A stretch of 64,000 bases of DNA from Cyclobacterium roseum (GCF_010119225.1 NZ_WNKF01000004.1:186001-250000); one strand, 5' to 3'. Counted from the stretch's first letter, positions 1-9,757 are shown. Made by a program: numbers and translations. Notes: generated by a model from the sequence alone, not told the origin.

Positions 1-224
1 CTAACATTCTATATTATGATTATACATGACTGACGTTAATCAGTCCCTTTAGGAGTAATTTTTGTTTTCGGAAGGCGTAATCGTATGTGAGAAATACCTG
101 CTCTTAATAGTTTTCGGAACGTCATTTGTTGTAGTAACGGTACGGGAATACAGGCAAACTATTCTCCAAACATTAAATCAGCCTTTTTAAGTCTGTTTAG
201 AAAATTTAAAAAATAGTTAAAGAT

Positions 225-725
225 ATGTCAAGTCCAGAACACAAAAAGTTAATTTGGAACTTAATTAAAGATATTAAGGTGGGAATGCTCGTCACCAAAG
301 CAACAAAAGACGAGGGAAGTATGCGAGCTCGCCCCATGAGCCTCGTTCAGGATGCCTACGACGGCACCTTGTACTTTTTCACCTCCAAAAGCGACGCCAA
401 AGCATTTGAAATCGCACACGATACCGATACCTGCCTGACCTTTAGTAATCCGAAAGATAATGTGTACGTTTCCTTAACAGGTAAGGCCATGATTTCCGAA
501 GATCAGGAGTTAATCGACAAATATTGGAACCCCTGGGTGGCAGCCTGGTTTGAAAATGGGAAAGATGACCCCGACCTGGCCATGCTTAAGGTTAAAATTA
601 ACAAAGGAGAACATTGGGATTCTACAAACAATAAACTAGTTCAGATTTTTGAGTTGGCGAAATCCAACTTGAAAGAATCCGCTACGCCCGACCTGGGGGA
701 AAATGAAAAATTTGGTACTGACTAG
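225..725 (+). CDS. Pyridoxamine 5'-phosphate oxidase-like general stress protein
   Basis: This 166-residue cytosolic protein resembles the general stress protein 26 branch of the split-barrel flavin-binding (pyridoxamine 5'-phosphate oxidase-like) superfamily. Supporting features are the N-terminal helix HKKLIWNLIKDIKVG, the strand with RARPMSLV, the LYFFTSKSDAK segment typical of this branch, and the YVSLTGKA strand. Proteins of this type bind FMN, FAD or F420, but their substrate is usually unknown. The length is normal for the branch. The gene stands alone, with a good terminator about 30 bases after its stop. No Shine-Dalgarno is visible, which is usual in Bacteroidota. True pyridoxine oxidase (PdxH) activity is unlikely. 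Confidence 0.85.
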   Translation: MSSPEHKKLIWNLIKDIKVGMLVTKATKDEGSMRARPMSLVQDAYDGTLYFFTSKSDAKAFEIAHDTDTCLTFSNPKDNVYVSLTGKAMISEDQELIDKYWNPWVAAWFENGKDDPDLAMLKVKINKGEHWDSTNNKLVQIFELAKSNLKESATPDLGENEKFGTD

Positions 726-752
726 CAGTAAGTATTCTTACTAAAACCCTAG

Positions 753-786
753 AAAGCCTCAGGATTTGAAACCTGAGGCTTTTTCA
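753..786 (+). terminator. Rho-independent terminator after the stress-protein gene
   Basis: A 9-bp perfect stem AGCCTCAGG / CCTGAGGCT (755-763 with 772-780) encloses an 8-base loop and is followed by five T residues. It sits 28 bases after the stop codon of the gene ending at 725. Confidence 0.85.
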
Positions 787-1027
787 TACAGGGATGGTTA
801 GCGGCTTGCCGCACCGTATGAATAGGGAAATGCCAAATCCTTTAAAAGGTAATCATTGAAATATATTTTTTTAACGCATTGATTTTGTTATTGTTAGCTA
901 AGCTGTTATTTTTAAAGTCAGACAGGCCTCACCACCTGAAACCTTCATTTGTATTTTCTTTCACACCCAAAGGATTGAAAAAATGGCTACCTCATTTCCC
1001 CTTGAATTTTCTATGATTATAGGGTGA

Positions 1028-1058
1028 TTGGGTAAATAATCAGTTATTTTTATCTTTG
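1028..1058 (+). promoter_or_regulatory. Bacteroidota-type -33/-7 promoter for the PSD1/DUF1501 pair
   Basis: A -33 TTG (1028-1030) is followed after 20 bases by TATCTTTG (1051-1058), an exact match to the Bacteroidota -7 consensus TAnnTTTG. It lies 23 bases before the ATG at 1082, so the leader would be short. This is a sequence match only; no transcription start is known. Confidence 0.5.
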
Positions 1059-1081
1059 TATAAAAATTAATCCGTATAATA

Positions 1082-4000
1082 ATGTTCCTTCGTTGCCTCT
1101 TAGCCTTTATGCTTCTACAGACCTTTGGTTGCGCTCCGGACCTTCCGGAAGGTGTGGAATTGGCCATGGACGAGCTGCCGGAGCAACTGGATTTCAATAT
1201 CCATGTAAAGCCCATTCTTTCGGACAATTGCTTTTCCTGTCATGGTCCGGATAAGGCAGCCCGTCAGGCGGGGCTCCGACTGGATCTGGAGGAAGGGGCT
1301 TTTGCGGTTTCAGAAGAAAGCGGGCAAATTCCGATCAAGCCTGGAAAACCCGGTAAAAGTGAATTGGTTCGGCGTATCCTATCCACGGATGAAGCCTACC
1401 AGATGCCTACCCCGGAGTCCCACCTTAGCCTTAACGACCGGGAAAAGGCCATTCTGATCGAATGGATTGCCTCAGGTGCGGAATACAAAAAGCATTGGGC
1501 ATTCATTACACCAGAAAAGCCAAATTTGCCGGAGGCTAAGATAGCAGGCTGGTCCGAACAGCCGATTGATCTTTTTGTAGGCCGGAAGCTGGATGAAAAC
1601 GGATTGAAACCCAGTCCGAGGGCTTCCAAAGAACTGCTTCTGAGAAGGCTTAGCCTGGACCTGACCGGCTTGCCTCCTACCCTGGAGGAGTTGGATTCCT
1701 TCTTAGCCGACGAATCCGAAGATGCCTATGCCAAACAAGTGGACCGCTTGCTGGCATCTCCTCATTACGGAGAACAAATGGCCATGCACTGGATGGATCT
1801 GGCGCGGTTTGCAGATACGCATGGCTATACGGTGGATCGGTACCGGGACATGTCTCCCTGGAGGGATTGGGTGATTGAGGCATACAACCAAAACAAGAGA
1901 TACGATCAGTTCATCACTGAGCAACTTGCCGGTGACCTACTGCCCAGCCCAACTAAAAAACAACTGCTGGCTACGGCGTTTAATCGCATTCATCCCCAAA
2001 ACATGGAGGGCGGTATTGTACAGGAGGAGTTCCGGGTAGAATACGTCGCCGACCGTACCAATACCTTGGGAAAAGCCATCATGGCCCTAAGTCTGGAATG
2101 CGCCCGATGCCATGACCACAAGTACGATCCAATCAGCCAGAAAGAGTATTTTCAATTAAGCAGTTTTTTCAATCAAGTCGACGAGGCAGGACAGATCTCC
2201 TGGGACAATGCCATGCCCGTGCCCACCATGCTCTGGACGGATGACGAAAAGGATGCGCTCCTGAAAATGCTTAAATCGGAGATTTCGGAGGCGGAAGAGG
2301 CGTTAGCCTCCATCAAAAATGCCGAAAAGGCAAATCTGGATACCTGGATAAACGGTAAACGATACAAAGATGCGCGCTTTTACCGTCCTGCTACTTCGTT
2401 GATGGCACACTTTGACTTTAATAGTGTTCCTTTACGGGATAGGGTAAATCCCTCTCTTACCGGCAGTATGGAAAGTATAGGGGAGAAAAGCAAACAACCG
2501 CCTTTGGTGGAGGGATTTCAGGGAAAAGCGGCTGCTTTAAATGGGGATGCCTGGCTGAAAATGGGAGGAGTAGGGAGTTTTTCCAAAGACCAACCTTTTA
2601 GTGTGGGCCTTTGGGTCACCATTCCGGAGAATCTGGAAAACGGGGCCATCTTTCATACCGGAGAGGGAGCGGTCCTATACAATCGAAGGGGATACCATTT
2701 ATACCTGAAAGATAATAAATTGGAAATGATTCTAGCCCACACGGCTCCATACAACGTCATCAGCAATATAACGCTGGAGGGTGTTTCGAGAGACGAATGG
2801 GTACACCTGCTGATGACCTATGACGGCTCCTCCAAAGCGGCGGGAATAAAAACCTACCTGAATGGAAACCTAATGGCCAGCAAAATGGTCAAGGATAACC
2901 TCTATAAAGACATTTTATTTGGCCGTGAAAACCAACCCGGTATTCAAATTGGTGCCGTTTGGAGAGGAAAGGGACTGAAAGGAGCCGCTGTTGACGAGCT
3001 GATGGTATTTGATAAGGAATTGTCTCCGATGGAAATCATGCAGTGGCTGCAACCGGATCTCCTGGCAGCAATGCTTGAAAAAGCTCCGGAAGCATTGAGT
3101 TCGGAGGAAAGAAAGGCGCTGGAGACGTTTTACTGGCACAACCTTTCTCATGCCTACCAAAGTCAGCTAAAGAAGCTAACGGCTGCGCGGAAGGAGCATT
3201 CTGAAACGGTAGAACCCATGCAGGAGGTCATGATCATGGATGAAATGGATCCTAAGCGGCCTACGTACCTATTGGAGAGGGGCGAATACCATGCGCATGG
3301 AGAGGAAGTTCAGCCGGGAACTCCGGAGACCATCCTGCCCATGGCAGAAACCTATGAGAAAAACAGGTTGGGACTGGCCAGGTGGCTCCTGGACGAGCGG
3401 CACCCCTTGACGGCCCGGGTGGCCGTCAATCGCCTTTGGCAACAATTTTTTGGACGTGGTCTGGTAGCAACGGCCTCTGATTTTGGTAATCAGGGAGAAA
3501 TGCCCAGCCACCCGGAATTACTGGATTGGCTGGCGGTGACCTTTCGGGAATCCGGCTGGGATGTCAAGGAATTGCAAAAAAAGATCTTGCTTTCCGAAAC
3601 GTATAAACAAGCCTCGCTAAGTAGCCCGGAGTTGCGGGAAAAAGACCCGGAGAATACCTTTCTGGCCCGTGGTCCATCGGGGCGTATGCCTGGAGAAATG
3701 ATCCGGGACAATGCCCTGCTGGCCAGTGGCATGCTGGGCAAAACCATCGGCGGACCCAGCGTCAAACCCTACCAGCCCGATGGCTTGTGGTCGGTGAATG
3801 GCGGCCAATACACAGAGGATACGGGCGAAAACCTATTCCGACGCAGTCTTTATACCTTGTGGAAACGCTCGGTTCCACATCCCACCCTGCATATCTTTGA
3901 TTCGCCAGAGCGATCGGAGTCCACCATCCGGAGGCAGGAAACCAATACCCCGTTACAGGCACTGGTATTGATGAACGATCCCATTTACGTGGAAATTGCT

Positions 4001-4288
4001 AAGGTGCTGGGAGCCACTATTTCTCTGCATCAGGATACCGGGCAGGGCATTCAGGAAGCTTTCCGAAAACTCACTGGACGAACTGCCCAAGACCGGGAAA
4101 TAGAAGTGCTATTGGCTTTAAGAGAAAATGAGCTCGATAAATTCAGAAGCTCACCCGAAAAAATGGAAGGATGGCTAAGTGCAGGCTCCTACCCGGTTCA
4201 GGAAAAACCCGACCGGCTTGATTGGGCGGCCAATACGGTAGTAGCCAGTGCCATTCTCAATTCGGACGCTACCATAACCAAAAGATAA
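1082..4288 (+). CDS. PSD1 / Planctomycetes-type cytochrome C protein with inserted LamG domain
   Basis: A 1068-residue exported lipoprotein: short hydrophobic N-terminus with a lipobox-like Cys17. An N-terminal heme-c domain has the binding site CFSCH (residues 50-54). A DUF1549 (PSCyt2) domain at about 155-360 includes a second Cxx[14 protein letters not shown] LamG/concanavalin-like jelly-roll at about 450-690 is followed by DUF1553 (PSD1) at about 780-1010, with the characteristic [12 protein letters not shown] and [10 protein letters not shown]. These proteins are abundant in Planctomycetes and in polysaccharide-degrading Bacteroidota; their substrate is not established, but a role in envelope oxidation or carbohydrate breakdown is assumed. 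The gene is directly followed by its usual partner, DUF1501. Confidence 0.9.
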   Translation: MFLRCLLAFMLLQTFGCAPDLPEGVELAMDELPEQLDFNIHVKPILSDNCFSCHGPDKAARQAGLRLDLEEGAFAVSEESGQIPIKPGKPGKSELVRRILSTDEAYQMPTPESHLSLNDREKAILIEWIASGAEYKKHWAFITPEKPNLPEAKIAGWSEQPIDLFVGRKLDENGLKPSPRASKELLLRRLSLDLTGLPPTLEELDSFLADESEDAYAKQVDRLLASPHYGEQMAMHWMDLARFADTHGYTVDRYRDMSPWRDWVIEAYNQNKRYDQFITEQLAGDLLPSPTKKQLLATAFNRIHPQNMEGGIVQEEFRVEYVADRTNTLGKAIMALSLECARCHDHKYDPISQKEYFQLSSFFNQVDEAGQISWDNAMPVPTMLWTDDEKDALLKMLKSEISEAEEALASIKNAEKANLDTWINGKRYKDARFYRPATSLMAHFDFNSVPLRDRVNPSLTGSMESIGEKSKQPPLVEGFQGKAAALNGDAWLKMGGVGSFSKDQPFSVGLWVTIPENLENGAIFHTGEGAVLYNRRGYHLYLKDNKLEMILAHTAPYNVISNITLEGVSRDEWVHLLMTYDGSSKAAGIKTYLNGNLMASKMVKDNLYKDILFGRENQPGIQIGAVWRGKGLKGAAVDELMVFDKELSPMEIMQWLQPDLLAAMLEKAPEALSSEERKALETFYWHNLSHAYQSQLKKLTAARKEHSETVEPMQEVMIMDEMDPKRPTYLLERGEYHAHGEEVQPGTPETILPMAETYEKNRLGLARWLLDERHPLTARVAVNRLWQQFFGRGLVATASDFGNQGEMPSHPELLDWLAVTFRESGWDVKELQKKILLSETYKQASLSSPELREKDPENTFLARGPSGRMPGEMIRDNALLASGMLGKTIGGPSVKPYQPDGLWSVNGGQYTEDTGENLFRRSLYTLWKRSVPHPTLHIFDSPERSESTIRRQETNTPLQALVLMNDPIYVEIAKVLGATISLHQDTGQGIQEAFRKLTGRTAQDREIEVLLALRENELDKFRSSPEKMEGWLSAGSYPVQEKPDRLDWAANTVVASAILNSDATITKR

Positions 4289-4289
4289 C

Positions 4290-5777
4290 ATGTGTCATCA
4301 CCATAAACACCATCGCTTTCAAGGTATCTCAGAACTCCATGAACTGGAAAAAAAGATGGACCGTAGGGATTTTCTCTCCCGAACAGCCATGGGCATGGGA
4401 GCTTTGGCGCTGGGTTCTCTTTTTTCCCAGGAAGGATTGATGGCGAAAAGCCTGTCTCCGGCTGGGGGCCTTCCCGGACTTCCCCATCACCCGCCAAAAG
4501 CCAAGCGCGTTATTTACCTGTTTCAAAGTGGAGGTCCCTCCCAACTGGATCTGTACGATTACAAACCCAAGTTGCAAAGCATGCAGGGGCAGGACCTGCC
4601 TGCCTCCATTCGTGGTGAGCAGCGACTGACAGGGATGAGTGCCAACCAAAGCATTTTTCCCGTGGCGCAATCAGCCTTTGAATTCAAGCAATATGGAAAA
4701 AGCAGGACCTGGGTAAGCGAACTCATGCCTTATACGGCAGAAGTGGTGGATGAACTTTGCTTTATCAAATCCATGATCACCGAACAGATCAATCACGACC
4801 CAGCGATTACCTTCATGCAGTCCGGACATCAATTACCCGGACGGCCTTCCATGGGAGCCTGGATGTCCTACGGCCTGGGTTCGGAAAATCAAAATTTGCC
4901 CGGTTTCGTTGTGCTGGTGTCTAAAAATGCCGTCCGGGACCAACCCCTGTATGCGCGGCTTTGGGGCAATGGCTTTCTACCCTCACAGCATCAGGGCGTG
5001 CAATTTCGCTCCGGAAAAGATCCGGTTTTATACCTGAGCAATCCTGAAAACTACGAAGGCCAGGACCGAAAGGAAATGCTGGATTATCTCAAGGAGCTCA
5101 ATGGCCTGCAATACGACACCTATGGCGATCCGGAAATTAATGCGCGCATCTCTCAATATGAAATGGCCTTTCGCATGCAAAGTTCTGTGCCCGAGGTAAG
5201 TGACATGTCTGACGAGCCAGATTGGGTTTTTGACCTGTACGGAGAGGATAGCCGGGATCCGGGTACCTATGCGGCCAACTGTCTGCTCGCCCGAAAGCTT
5301 ATTGAAAAAGACGTACGATTTGTCCAACTATACCATCAGGGTTGGGATCAGCACGGAAATTTGCCCGGCGGAATCCGCAACCAGTGCGCAAAAACCGATC
5401 AGGCCACCGCTGCATTGATTAAGGATTTAAAGCAGAGGGGACTACTGGAGGATACCCTGGTGGTTTGGGGCGGAGAGTTTGGAAGAACGGTTTACAGTCA
5501 GGGGACGCTTACCGAGGACAATTACGGCAGGGATCACCACCCCCGCTGTTTTACCATGTGGATGGCAGGAGCAGGAGTGAAACCCGGCTTTTCTTATGGC
5601 GTTACGGATGATTTTGGCTACAACGTGGTTCAGGATCCGGTGCATGTGCATGACTTTCATGCCAGTCTCATGCACCTGTTCGGCGTAGACCACGAGCAAT
5701 TGATTTTTAAACATCAGGGAAGACGCTTCCGGCTCACAGATGTGGCCGGAAACGTGATGCATGACTTATTTACCTGA
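4290..5777 (+). CDS. DUF1501 family protein, Tat-signal bearing
   Basis: This DUF1501 protein (sulfatase/alkaline-phosphatase-like fold) has a twin-arginine-like leader (MDRRDFLSRTAMGMGALALG), the YLFQSGGPSQLDLYDYKP block near the N-terminus and LVVWGGEFGRT near the C-terminus. It pairs with the PSD1 gene one base upstream, the arrangement seen throughout Planctomycetes and Bacteroidota, so the two probably work together in the envelope. The listed start gives a His-rich 22-residue extension (MCHHHKHHRF) ahead of the Tat motif; similar extensions occur in homologs, but the ATG at 4356 would also give a full Tat leader. Its stop lies one base from the stop of the convergent Dps gene. The biochemical activity is unknown. 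Confidence 0.88.
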   Translation: MCHHHKHHRFQGISELHELEKKMDRRDFLSRTAMGMGALALGSLFSQEGLMAKSLSPAGGLPGLPHHPPKAKRVIYLFQSGGPSQLDLYDYKPKLQSMQGQDLPASIRGEQRLTGMSANQSIFPVAQSAFEFKQYGKSRTWVSELMPYTAEVVDELCFIKSMITEQINHDPAITFMQSGHQLPGRPSMGAWMSYGLGSENQNLPGFVVLVSKNAVRDQPLYARLWGNGFLPSQHQGVQFRSGKDPVLYLSNPENYEGQDRKEMLDYLKELNGLQYDTYGDPEINARISQYEMAFRMQSSVPEVSDMSDEPDWVFDLYGEDSRDPGTYAANCLLARKLIEKDVRFVQLYHQGWDQHGNLPGGIRNQCAKTDQATAALIKDLKQRGLLEDTLVVWGGEFGRTVYSQGTLTEDNYGRDHHPRCFTMWMAGAGVKPGFSYGVTDDFGYNVVQDPVHVHDFHASLMHLFGVDHEQLIFKHQGRRFRLTDVAGNVMHDLFT

Positions 5778-5778
5778 T

Positions 5779-6255
5779 TTACTTCTTCAAAAAGGCGGAA
5801 TACATCCAAACCAATTTTTCCTGTTCCCGGATATAATCGCTCATCAGGGCATTGGTACCTTCATCTCCAATTTCACCGGACAGGTCCAATAATTCCCGCT
5901 GAAGGGTAAGGATACTTTTCAAGGAAGAAAGGATATTGTCAACTGCTTTCATGCCATCATTTACTTCCTGGCTTTCCTTGATGGCTGAGGTATCCTGGTA
6001 TTTGGAATACTGGTGTTGGGGAGCATGCCCCAGCGTCAGAATCCGTTCGGCGATATCGTCAATCTTTACCTGCAGGTCCGTGTACAACTCCTCGAATTTT
6101 AGGTGCAGTTCAAAGAACTTATCTCCTTTGATGTTCCAATGGTAGCCCCGGGTATTTTGGTAGAAGATAGAATAATTAGCTAATAACACATTTAATTTTT
6201 TTGCGAGCTCTTCTGAGCGCTGTATGTCCAGGCCGATAGCGTTTAAATTTTCCAT
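5779..6255 (-). CDS. dps: Dps family DNA-protection / ferritin-like protein
   Basis: A 158-residue protein of the Dps mini-ferritin family, which oxidises Fe(II) with hydrogen peroxide in a 12-subunit shell in the cytosol and protects DNA under starvation or oxidative stress. The first helix holds the ferroxidase-site signature NTRGYHWNIKG, followed by FFELHLKFEELYTDLQ with the second His and acidic ligands, and IDDIAERILTLG on the next helix. Length is standard. The gene is monocistronic and ends one base from the convergent DUF1501 stop. No clear OxyR or Fur box was recognised in the 300 bases upstream. Confidence 0.93.
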   Translation of the reverse strand: MENLNAIGLDIQRSEELAKKLNVLLANYSIFYQNTRGYHWNIKGDKFFELHLKFEELYTDLQVKIDDIAERILTLGHAPQHQYSKYQDTSAIKESQEVNDGMKAVDNILSSLKSILTLQRELLDLSGEIGDEGTNALMSDYIREQEKLVWMYSAFLKK

Positions 6256-6574
6256 TTTTTGATCGAATTTACGTTGATGATTATTCTCTTTTTATTGGTC
6301 TATAAATTTAACTTATTTCGACCAGACTATTGAGCCCAAAGAAAATAATAACTCGAAATTGTGCCATTATCAAGCCCTTCATTTGGGCTATCGGGCAGTC
6401 AAGGGCAATATTCATTCAAGGGAAAAAGCTAAGGCCTTCCATTAAATGCCACTGGATAAACCATAGCAGATATAAATGGTTCGAATACTTTTGCAAAAAG
6501 TAATACCTGTCAGGTTTCATCCAGCCGACGTTTGTTGTTGGTTGCCTATCAACAAAACCTCACATGTTTGTGGA
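6256..6574. other. Intergenic stretch holding one copy of a 65-bp repeat
   Basis: There is no gene here that I can support. A small hairpin AGCCC/GGGCT lies near 6372-6388. The right end (6505-6569) is an interspersed repeat described separately. The rest should contain the dps promoter, but no clear TAnnTTTG element was found. Confidence 0.5.
6505..6569. repeat. 65-bp interspersed repeat with inverted ends, copy 1
   Basis: It begins ACCTGTCAGGTTT, has a central CGACGTTTGTTGTTGGTTG and ends AAAACCTCACATGTTT. A second element of exactly the same length, with matching ends and centre, lies at 31833-31897. The ends are inverted copies of each other (degenerate in this copy). It lies immediately after the stop codon of the minus-strand gene at 6575-7186, where it may act as a 3' stabilising or terminating structure. 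Confidence 0.7.
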
Positions 6575-7186
6575 TTAAAATCGATAACTCAGTTCAGGTC
6601 CCCAAAAGCTGCTGCGAATGCGCAACTGCCGATCAAAAAAGAGACCGGCCTCCAGTCCGAGGTGCCAGCGCATACCCAAGGCCTTGCGCACCGCGATTTG
6701 ACCCGGAAAAATAAGTCCTACCTGGTATTGTTCTACCAGGTTAAATCCCCGGTAAGCCCCCTGCTCTTCGTCAAACAAGATCGGATGGTAAAAGCGGTTC
6801 TCATCTATGGCCAGACCCATTCCCAAACCAATTTGTCCCTTCAAGCCAAGGGGGAAGGGGATTTTTCTGGTTAAGATAAAGGAAAAGTGATCGGAGTTGA
6901 CCTCTGCTCTTGTCGGCAAATTTCCGATCAATAATGGAGTCTCAGCCAGGGATTCTCGGAAATATACATTGAAGGAGCGGTTAAATGCCGTACCCATGGC
7001 CCATTCCGGCGTATACTCATACGTAAGTCCCAGCGAAACATACCATCCTACTGCGGGCCTTTCATAGCCGTAATCCCGGTTCAGGTTAAAAGATCCCAGG
7101 CCCAGCCGGCCATCCAGCTCCTGAGCATGCAAAGCAGAACCCAGGACAAGCATCAGTACAAATAAAACGATTGTTTTGTAAGTCAT
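6575..7186 (-). CDS. Secreted beta-barrel-like outer-membrane protein (paralog 1)
   Basis: A 203-residue protein with a clear Sec signal peptide ending at LGSALHA. The body is rich in alternating hydrophobic/aromatic strands and turns, and ends GPELSYRF, a terminal Phe as expected for a Bam-inserted small barrel. No named family is recognised. It follows its paralog (7189-7782) by two bases on the same strand; the two share length and the C-terminal GPE[LI]xxRF motif, so they are a tandem duplication and co-transcribed. The function is unknown; a porin-like or structural outer-membrane role is an inference. Confidence 0.7.
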   Translation of the reverse strand: MTYKTIVLFVLMLVLGSALHAQELDGRLGLGSFNLNRDYGYERPAVGWYVSLGLTYEYTPEWAMGTAFNRSFNVYFRESLAETPLLIGNLPTRAEVNSDHFSFILTRKIPFPLGLKGQIGLGMGLAIDENRFYHPILFDEEQGAYRGFNLVEQYQVGLIFPGQIAVRKALGMRWHLGLEAGLFFDRQLRIRSSFWGPELSYRF

Positions 7187-7188
7187 CT

Positions 7189-7782
7189 CTAAAAGCGAAA
7201 GCGAATTTCGGGCCCAAAATGAAAACCACCGATGGCATAAAATGGGGTAAAAAACACTCCCGATTTCACGCCGATCGTTCCGAAATTGCCCAAGGGTTTG
7301 GAAAGGTTGAGCAATAAGGGCATGCTAAAATCCCGGCTAAATAAGGGCAGCCCTGACTGACCATCCCTCTCGTCTGGGTAGCTTGCCAGGAAAAACCCCG
7401 GGCCAGATCCCACTGCCAGGTTCCAATCCCCTCCCAAAGGAAAATTCCTTTGCAGAGTCCAATAAATCAGGTGTACCTGCACGGAGGAATTTTCCGGTAA
7501 TCCCGTTTGACCGCCCTGCTTTGGGGCGTAGGAAAAGGTGCCAAATTGGTAGTGCGATCCTAGCGAAAGCTTGCCGGGAAACCGGTAATCAAAGCTCAGT
7601 CCGGTGAAATAGCCCAATCGGGCGGCCTCATATCGTCCATAATCAATGGGCGTGAATAATCCGGCCTGTGCAGCTATCGTATACTGCTGGGCCTGAACAC
7701 CGGTAACACTTATTCCTGCCGAAAGCAGCAGCAAAACCAGGCTGGTTTTTAAAAATGCGAAAAAAGTAAAAATAGTAGGCAC
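7189..7782 (-). CDS. Secreted beta-barrel-like outer-membrane protein (paralog 2)
   Basis: A 197-residue protein with a long hydrophobic signal peptide (residues about 8-31, ending GVQAQ). It shows strand-like repeats such as GLSFDYRF and HLIYWTLQRNFPLGG and ends GPEIRFRF, matching the end of the downstream paralog at 6575-7186. It is the first gene of the two-gene unit. I do not recognise a specific family. The terminal Phe and amphipathic strands point to an 8-stranded-type outer-membrane barrel. Confidence 0.7.
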   Translation of the reverse strand: MPTIFTFFAFLKTSLVLLLLSAGISVTGVQAQQYTIAAQAGLFTPIDYGRYEAARLGYFTGLSFDYRFPGKLSLGSHYQFGTFSYAPKQGGQTGLPENSSVQVHLIYWTLQRNFPLGGDWNLAVGSGPGFFLASYPDERDGQSGLPLFSRDFSMPLLLNLSKPLGNFGTIGVKSGVFFTPFYAIGGFHFGPEIRFRF

Positions 7783-7880
7783 GTAATTTCCAGATTCATT
7801 AAATCCCCGTCGGCAGGAATCTTTTCAGTCAATTTAAGATGCAATGTTACGAAAAACCTCGGTGATAAGTTATCCAAACC

Positions 7881-9182
7881 CTACGATATTTTTTGATAGC
7901 GTTTTTCCAAGTCTTTGAGGTCCCGTTCTTCATCAAAATATTTTTTGCCCTGATTCCAGATCATCTCCGCATGTTTTTTTATCGGCTGCTTTTGTTCTGG
8001 TGTCTCCGCAAACTTACTGAGGGTAACCATGGCCTCCATTAGCCGGATGATGACTGAGGGACTGTCTTTGGCATACTGCCGGATGGCGTTAAAGGCGGCA
8101 TCCACCATCCCTTCGAAGGTAAGGATGTCGGTTTGAATTCTCAAGGTTCCTTCTTTGTCCAAGCGATACGCGGTGGGAAACTTGACCCGTGTCAGGTAGG
8201 CCAGGCTGCTAATGAGGTTATCGATACAGGAGATGGCAGTATAGGGATCGTTTATGCCAGGGGAGAGGGCTCTTGCCGCAATTTCGACCATTTGGTGAAT
8301 GGCATGTTCGGCATCCTGCTGAGGGGTTCTTGTTTTTCCACCCAAAAAATGCTGACGCAGTTGGCCCATTGCGTCTTTGTCCAGTTTTTTATTTGAGTAT
8401 ACCTTTGCCAGTTCGAGTCCTTTTACCAAATAACTCCCGGGGCGGTGAAATAGCTCTATGAAAACCTTCTGCTTACTGGCTTCCTCCATCAGTTTATCAC
8501 TGTCAATGTATTGCAGGTACCCATCAAAGCCACATTCCAGCACCTGAGAAGTGGCATAGTTACTTTTTTCCTTTTCAGGGTTGAGTAAATTGTGATCCGG
8601 CTCATTACCCATTTCCTGAGGAAACAAGTGCGTCAGGTTACGAAAGAGTTTTGTGGAGATGTTTCCGATGATATAATCTGCCTGTATGCTGGTCGCCACA
8701 TGGTGAATAAATACAATAAGTAAAACGATATTGGCGATCGCCATCATCAAGGCAAACGCAACTGAAAACAGTGGGATAAACTGCATGTCTCCGGTATCTT
8801 TAACCGTGTTCAAAACAATCAAACAGTAAATAAACAGCGAAACGTAGGTTCCCAGGACGGTTTGATTAATCCGATCATACATGAAATTTTTCACCAGTCG
8901 GGGGCCAAACTGGCTGCTGGCCAGGGTAAGGGCCACCAGGGTGATCGAAAAAACCGTTCCCGCCACACCGATCATGGCTGCTGCGATGGTCGTCAGGATG
9001 TTTTTAGCAGCATCGGGGCTTCCCGGGAAAAAAAATTCCACCGCACCACTCGGATCAAAATCGGAATAACTGTCTACATAAACCAGCAATACGGCGAAAA
9101 TGATCCCAATTAATATGATAAAAACGGGAATAAACCAAAAAGTAGACTTAAGTTCGGACCACCAAAACAATAATTTTTTCAT
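7881..9182 (-). CDS. DUF2254 family inner-membrane protein
   Basis: An integral membrane protein matching DUF2254. The N-terminal third has about four transmembrane segments (for example FIPVFIILIGIIFAVLLVYV and a GVAGTVFSITLVALTLASSQFGPRL segment that is diagnostic of the family). The cytosolic C-terminal half contains ALSPGINDPYTAISCIDNL, another hallmark block. No biochemical role is established. I chose the internal Met at 9182 (MKKLLFWW), giving 434 residues, because the preceding 12 residues of the longer frame are not family-like; the alternative start is 9218. It is a single gene with no clear operon partner. Confidence 0.85.
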   Translation of the reverse strand: MKKLLFWWSELKSTFWFIPVFIILIGIIFAVLLVYVDSYSDFDPSGAVEFFFPGSPDAAKNILTTIAAAMIGVAGTVFSITLVALTLASSQFGPRLVKNFMYDRINQTVLGTYVSLFIYCLIVLNTVKDTGDMQFIPLFSVAFALMMAIANIVLLIVFIHHVATSIQADYIIGNISTKLFRNLTHLFPQEMGNEPDHNLLNPEKEKSNYATSQVLECGFDGYLQYIDSDKLMEEASKQKVFIELFHRPGSYLVKGLELAKVYSNKKLDKDAMGQLRQHFLGGKTRTPQQDAEHAIHQMVEIAARALSPGINDPYTAISCIDNLISSLAYLTRVKFPTAYRLDKEGTLRIQTDILTFEGMVDAAFNAIRQYAKDSPSVIIRLMEAMVTLSKFAETPEQKQPIKKHAEMIWNQGKKYFDEERDLKDLEKRYQKIS

Positions 9183-9270
9183 GCGTTGAAAGGGAATTTC
9201 CTGAAGGAAGTTACCCAAAATACAAGAAATACCTATCCTGGGAAGTAAATTTTAGCCGGAAAAGGTGTGA

Positions 9271-9747
9271 TTATTTTTTCCTGGTAAAAATAGCTACAAT
9301 AGCAGAGGTAAGTATGCCCATTATCGGAGCACCCACAATGCTCTGTATCATATAATTTCCTTGGGAAAAGTAACCTTCTGCGGCTTCCTGATCCATCTTC
9401 CCAGCCTCAACGGCATAGATTCTGGCATTTTCAAGAAAATCGGGTGTAATAAAAGCCAGGGTGAGCCACATGGTGAGTGGTGTTAAAAGGGTAATTACCC
9501 CGGTAATGATGAGCCCGGTTATGAAACCTTGCCCATAGGTCATCTTACCCCCGTAGAACGTTTTTCTTTTCTCTAAAAGCCCCAACACGTAAATGGCAAT
9601 TGAAGGTATCGCAACAAAATTGGTATAGGTAGCGTGCTGATCAATGTGGGTATCATGAAGGCCTGTGATGCGCTCCAATATCATCCAAATAAGACTCATT
9701 AGTGCAAAAATGATTCCCCACTTTATTTCAATGCTGTATTTTTTCAT
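9271..9747 (-). CDS. DUF4199 family four-helix membrane protein
   Basis: Starting at MKKYSIEIKWG gives a 158-residue protein with about four transmembrane helices and the arrangement typical of DUF4199, a family largely restricted to Bacteroidota: a YTNFVAIPSIAIYVLGL segment, then KTFYGGKMTYGQGFITGLIITG, and a final IVGAPIMGILTSAIVAIFTRKK. The longer open frame to 9822 would overlap the upstream VOC gene and adds a non-hydrophobic N-terminus, so 9747 is preferred. The function is unknown. It lies 10 bases after the VOC gene and is probably co-transcribed with it. Confidence 0.82.
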   Translation of the reverse strand: MKKYSIEIKWGIIFALMSLIWMILERITGLHDTHIDQHATYTNFVAIPSIAIYVLGLLEKRKTFYGGKMTYGQGFITGLIITGVITLLTPLTMWLTLAFITPDFLENARIYAVEAGKMDQEAAEGYFSQGNYMIQSIVGAPIMGILTSAIVAIFTRKK

Positions 9748-9757
9748 TGGGGTTGGG

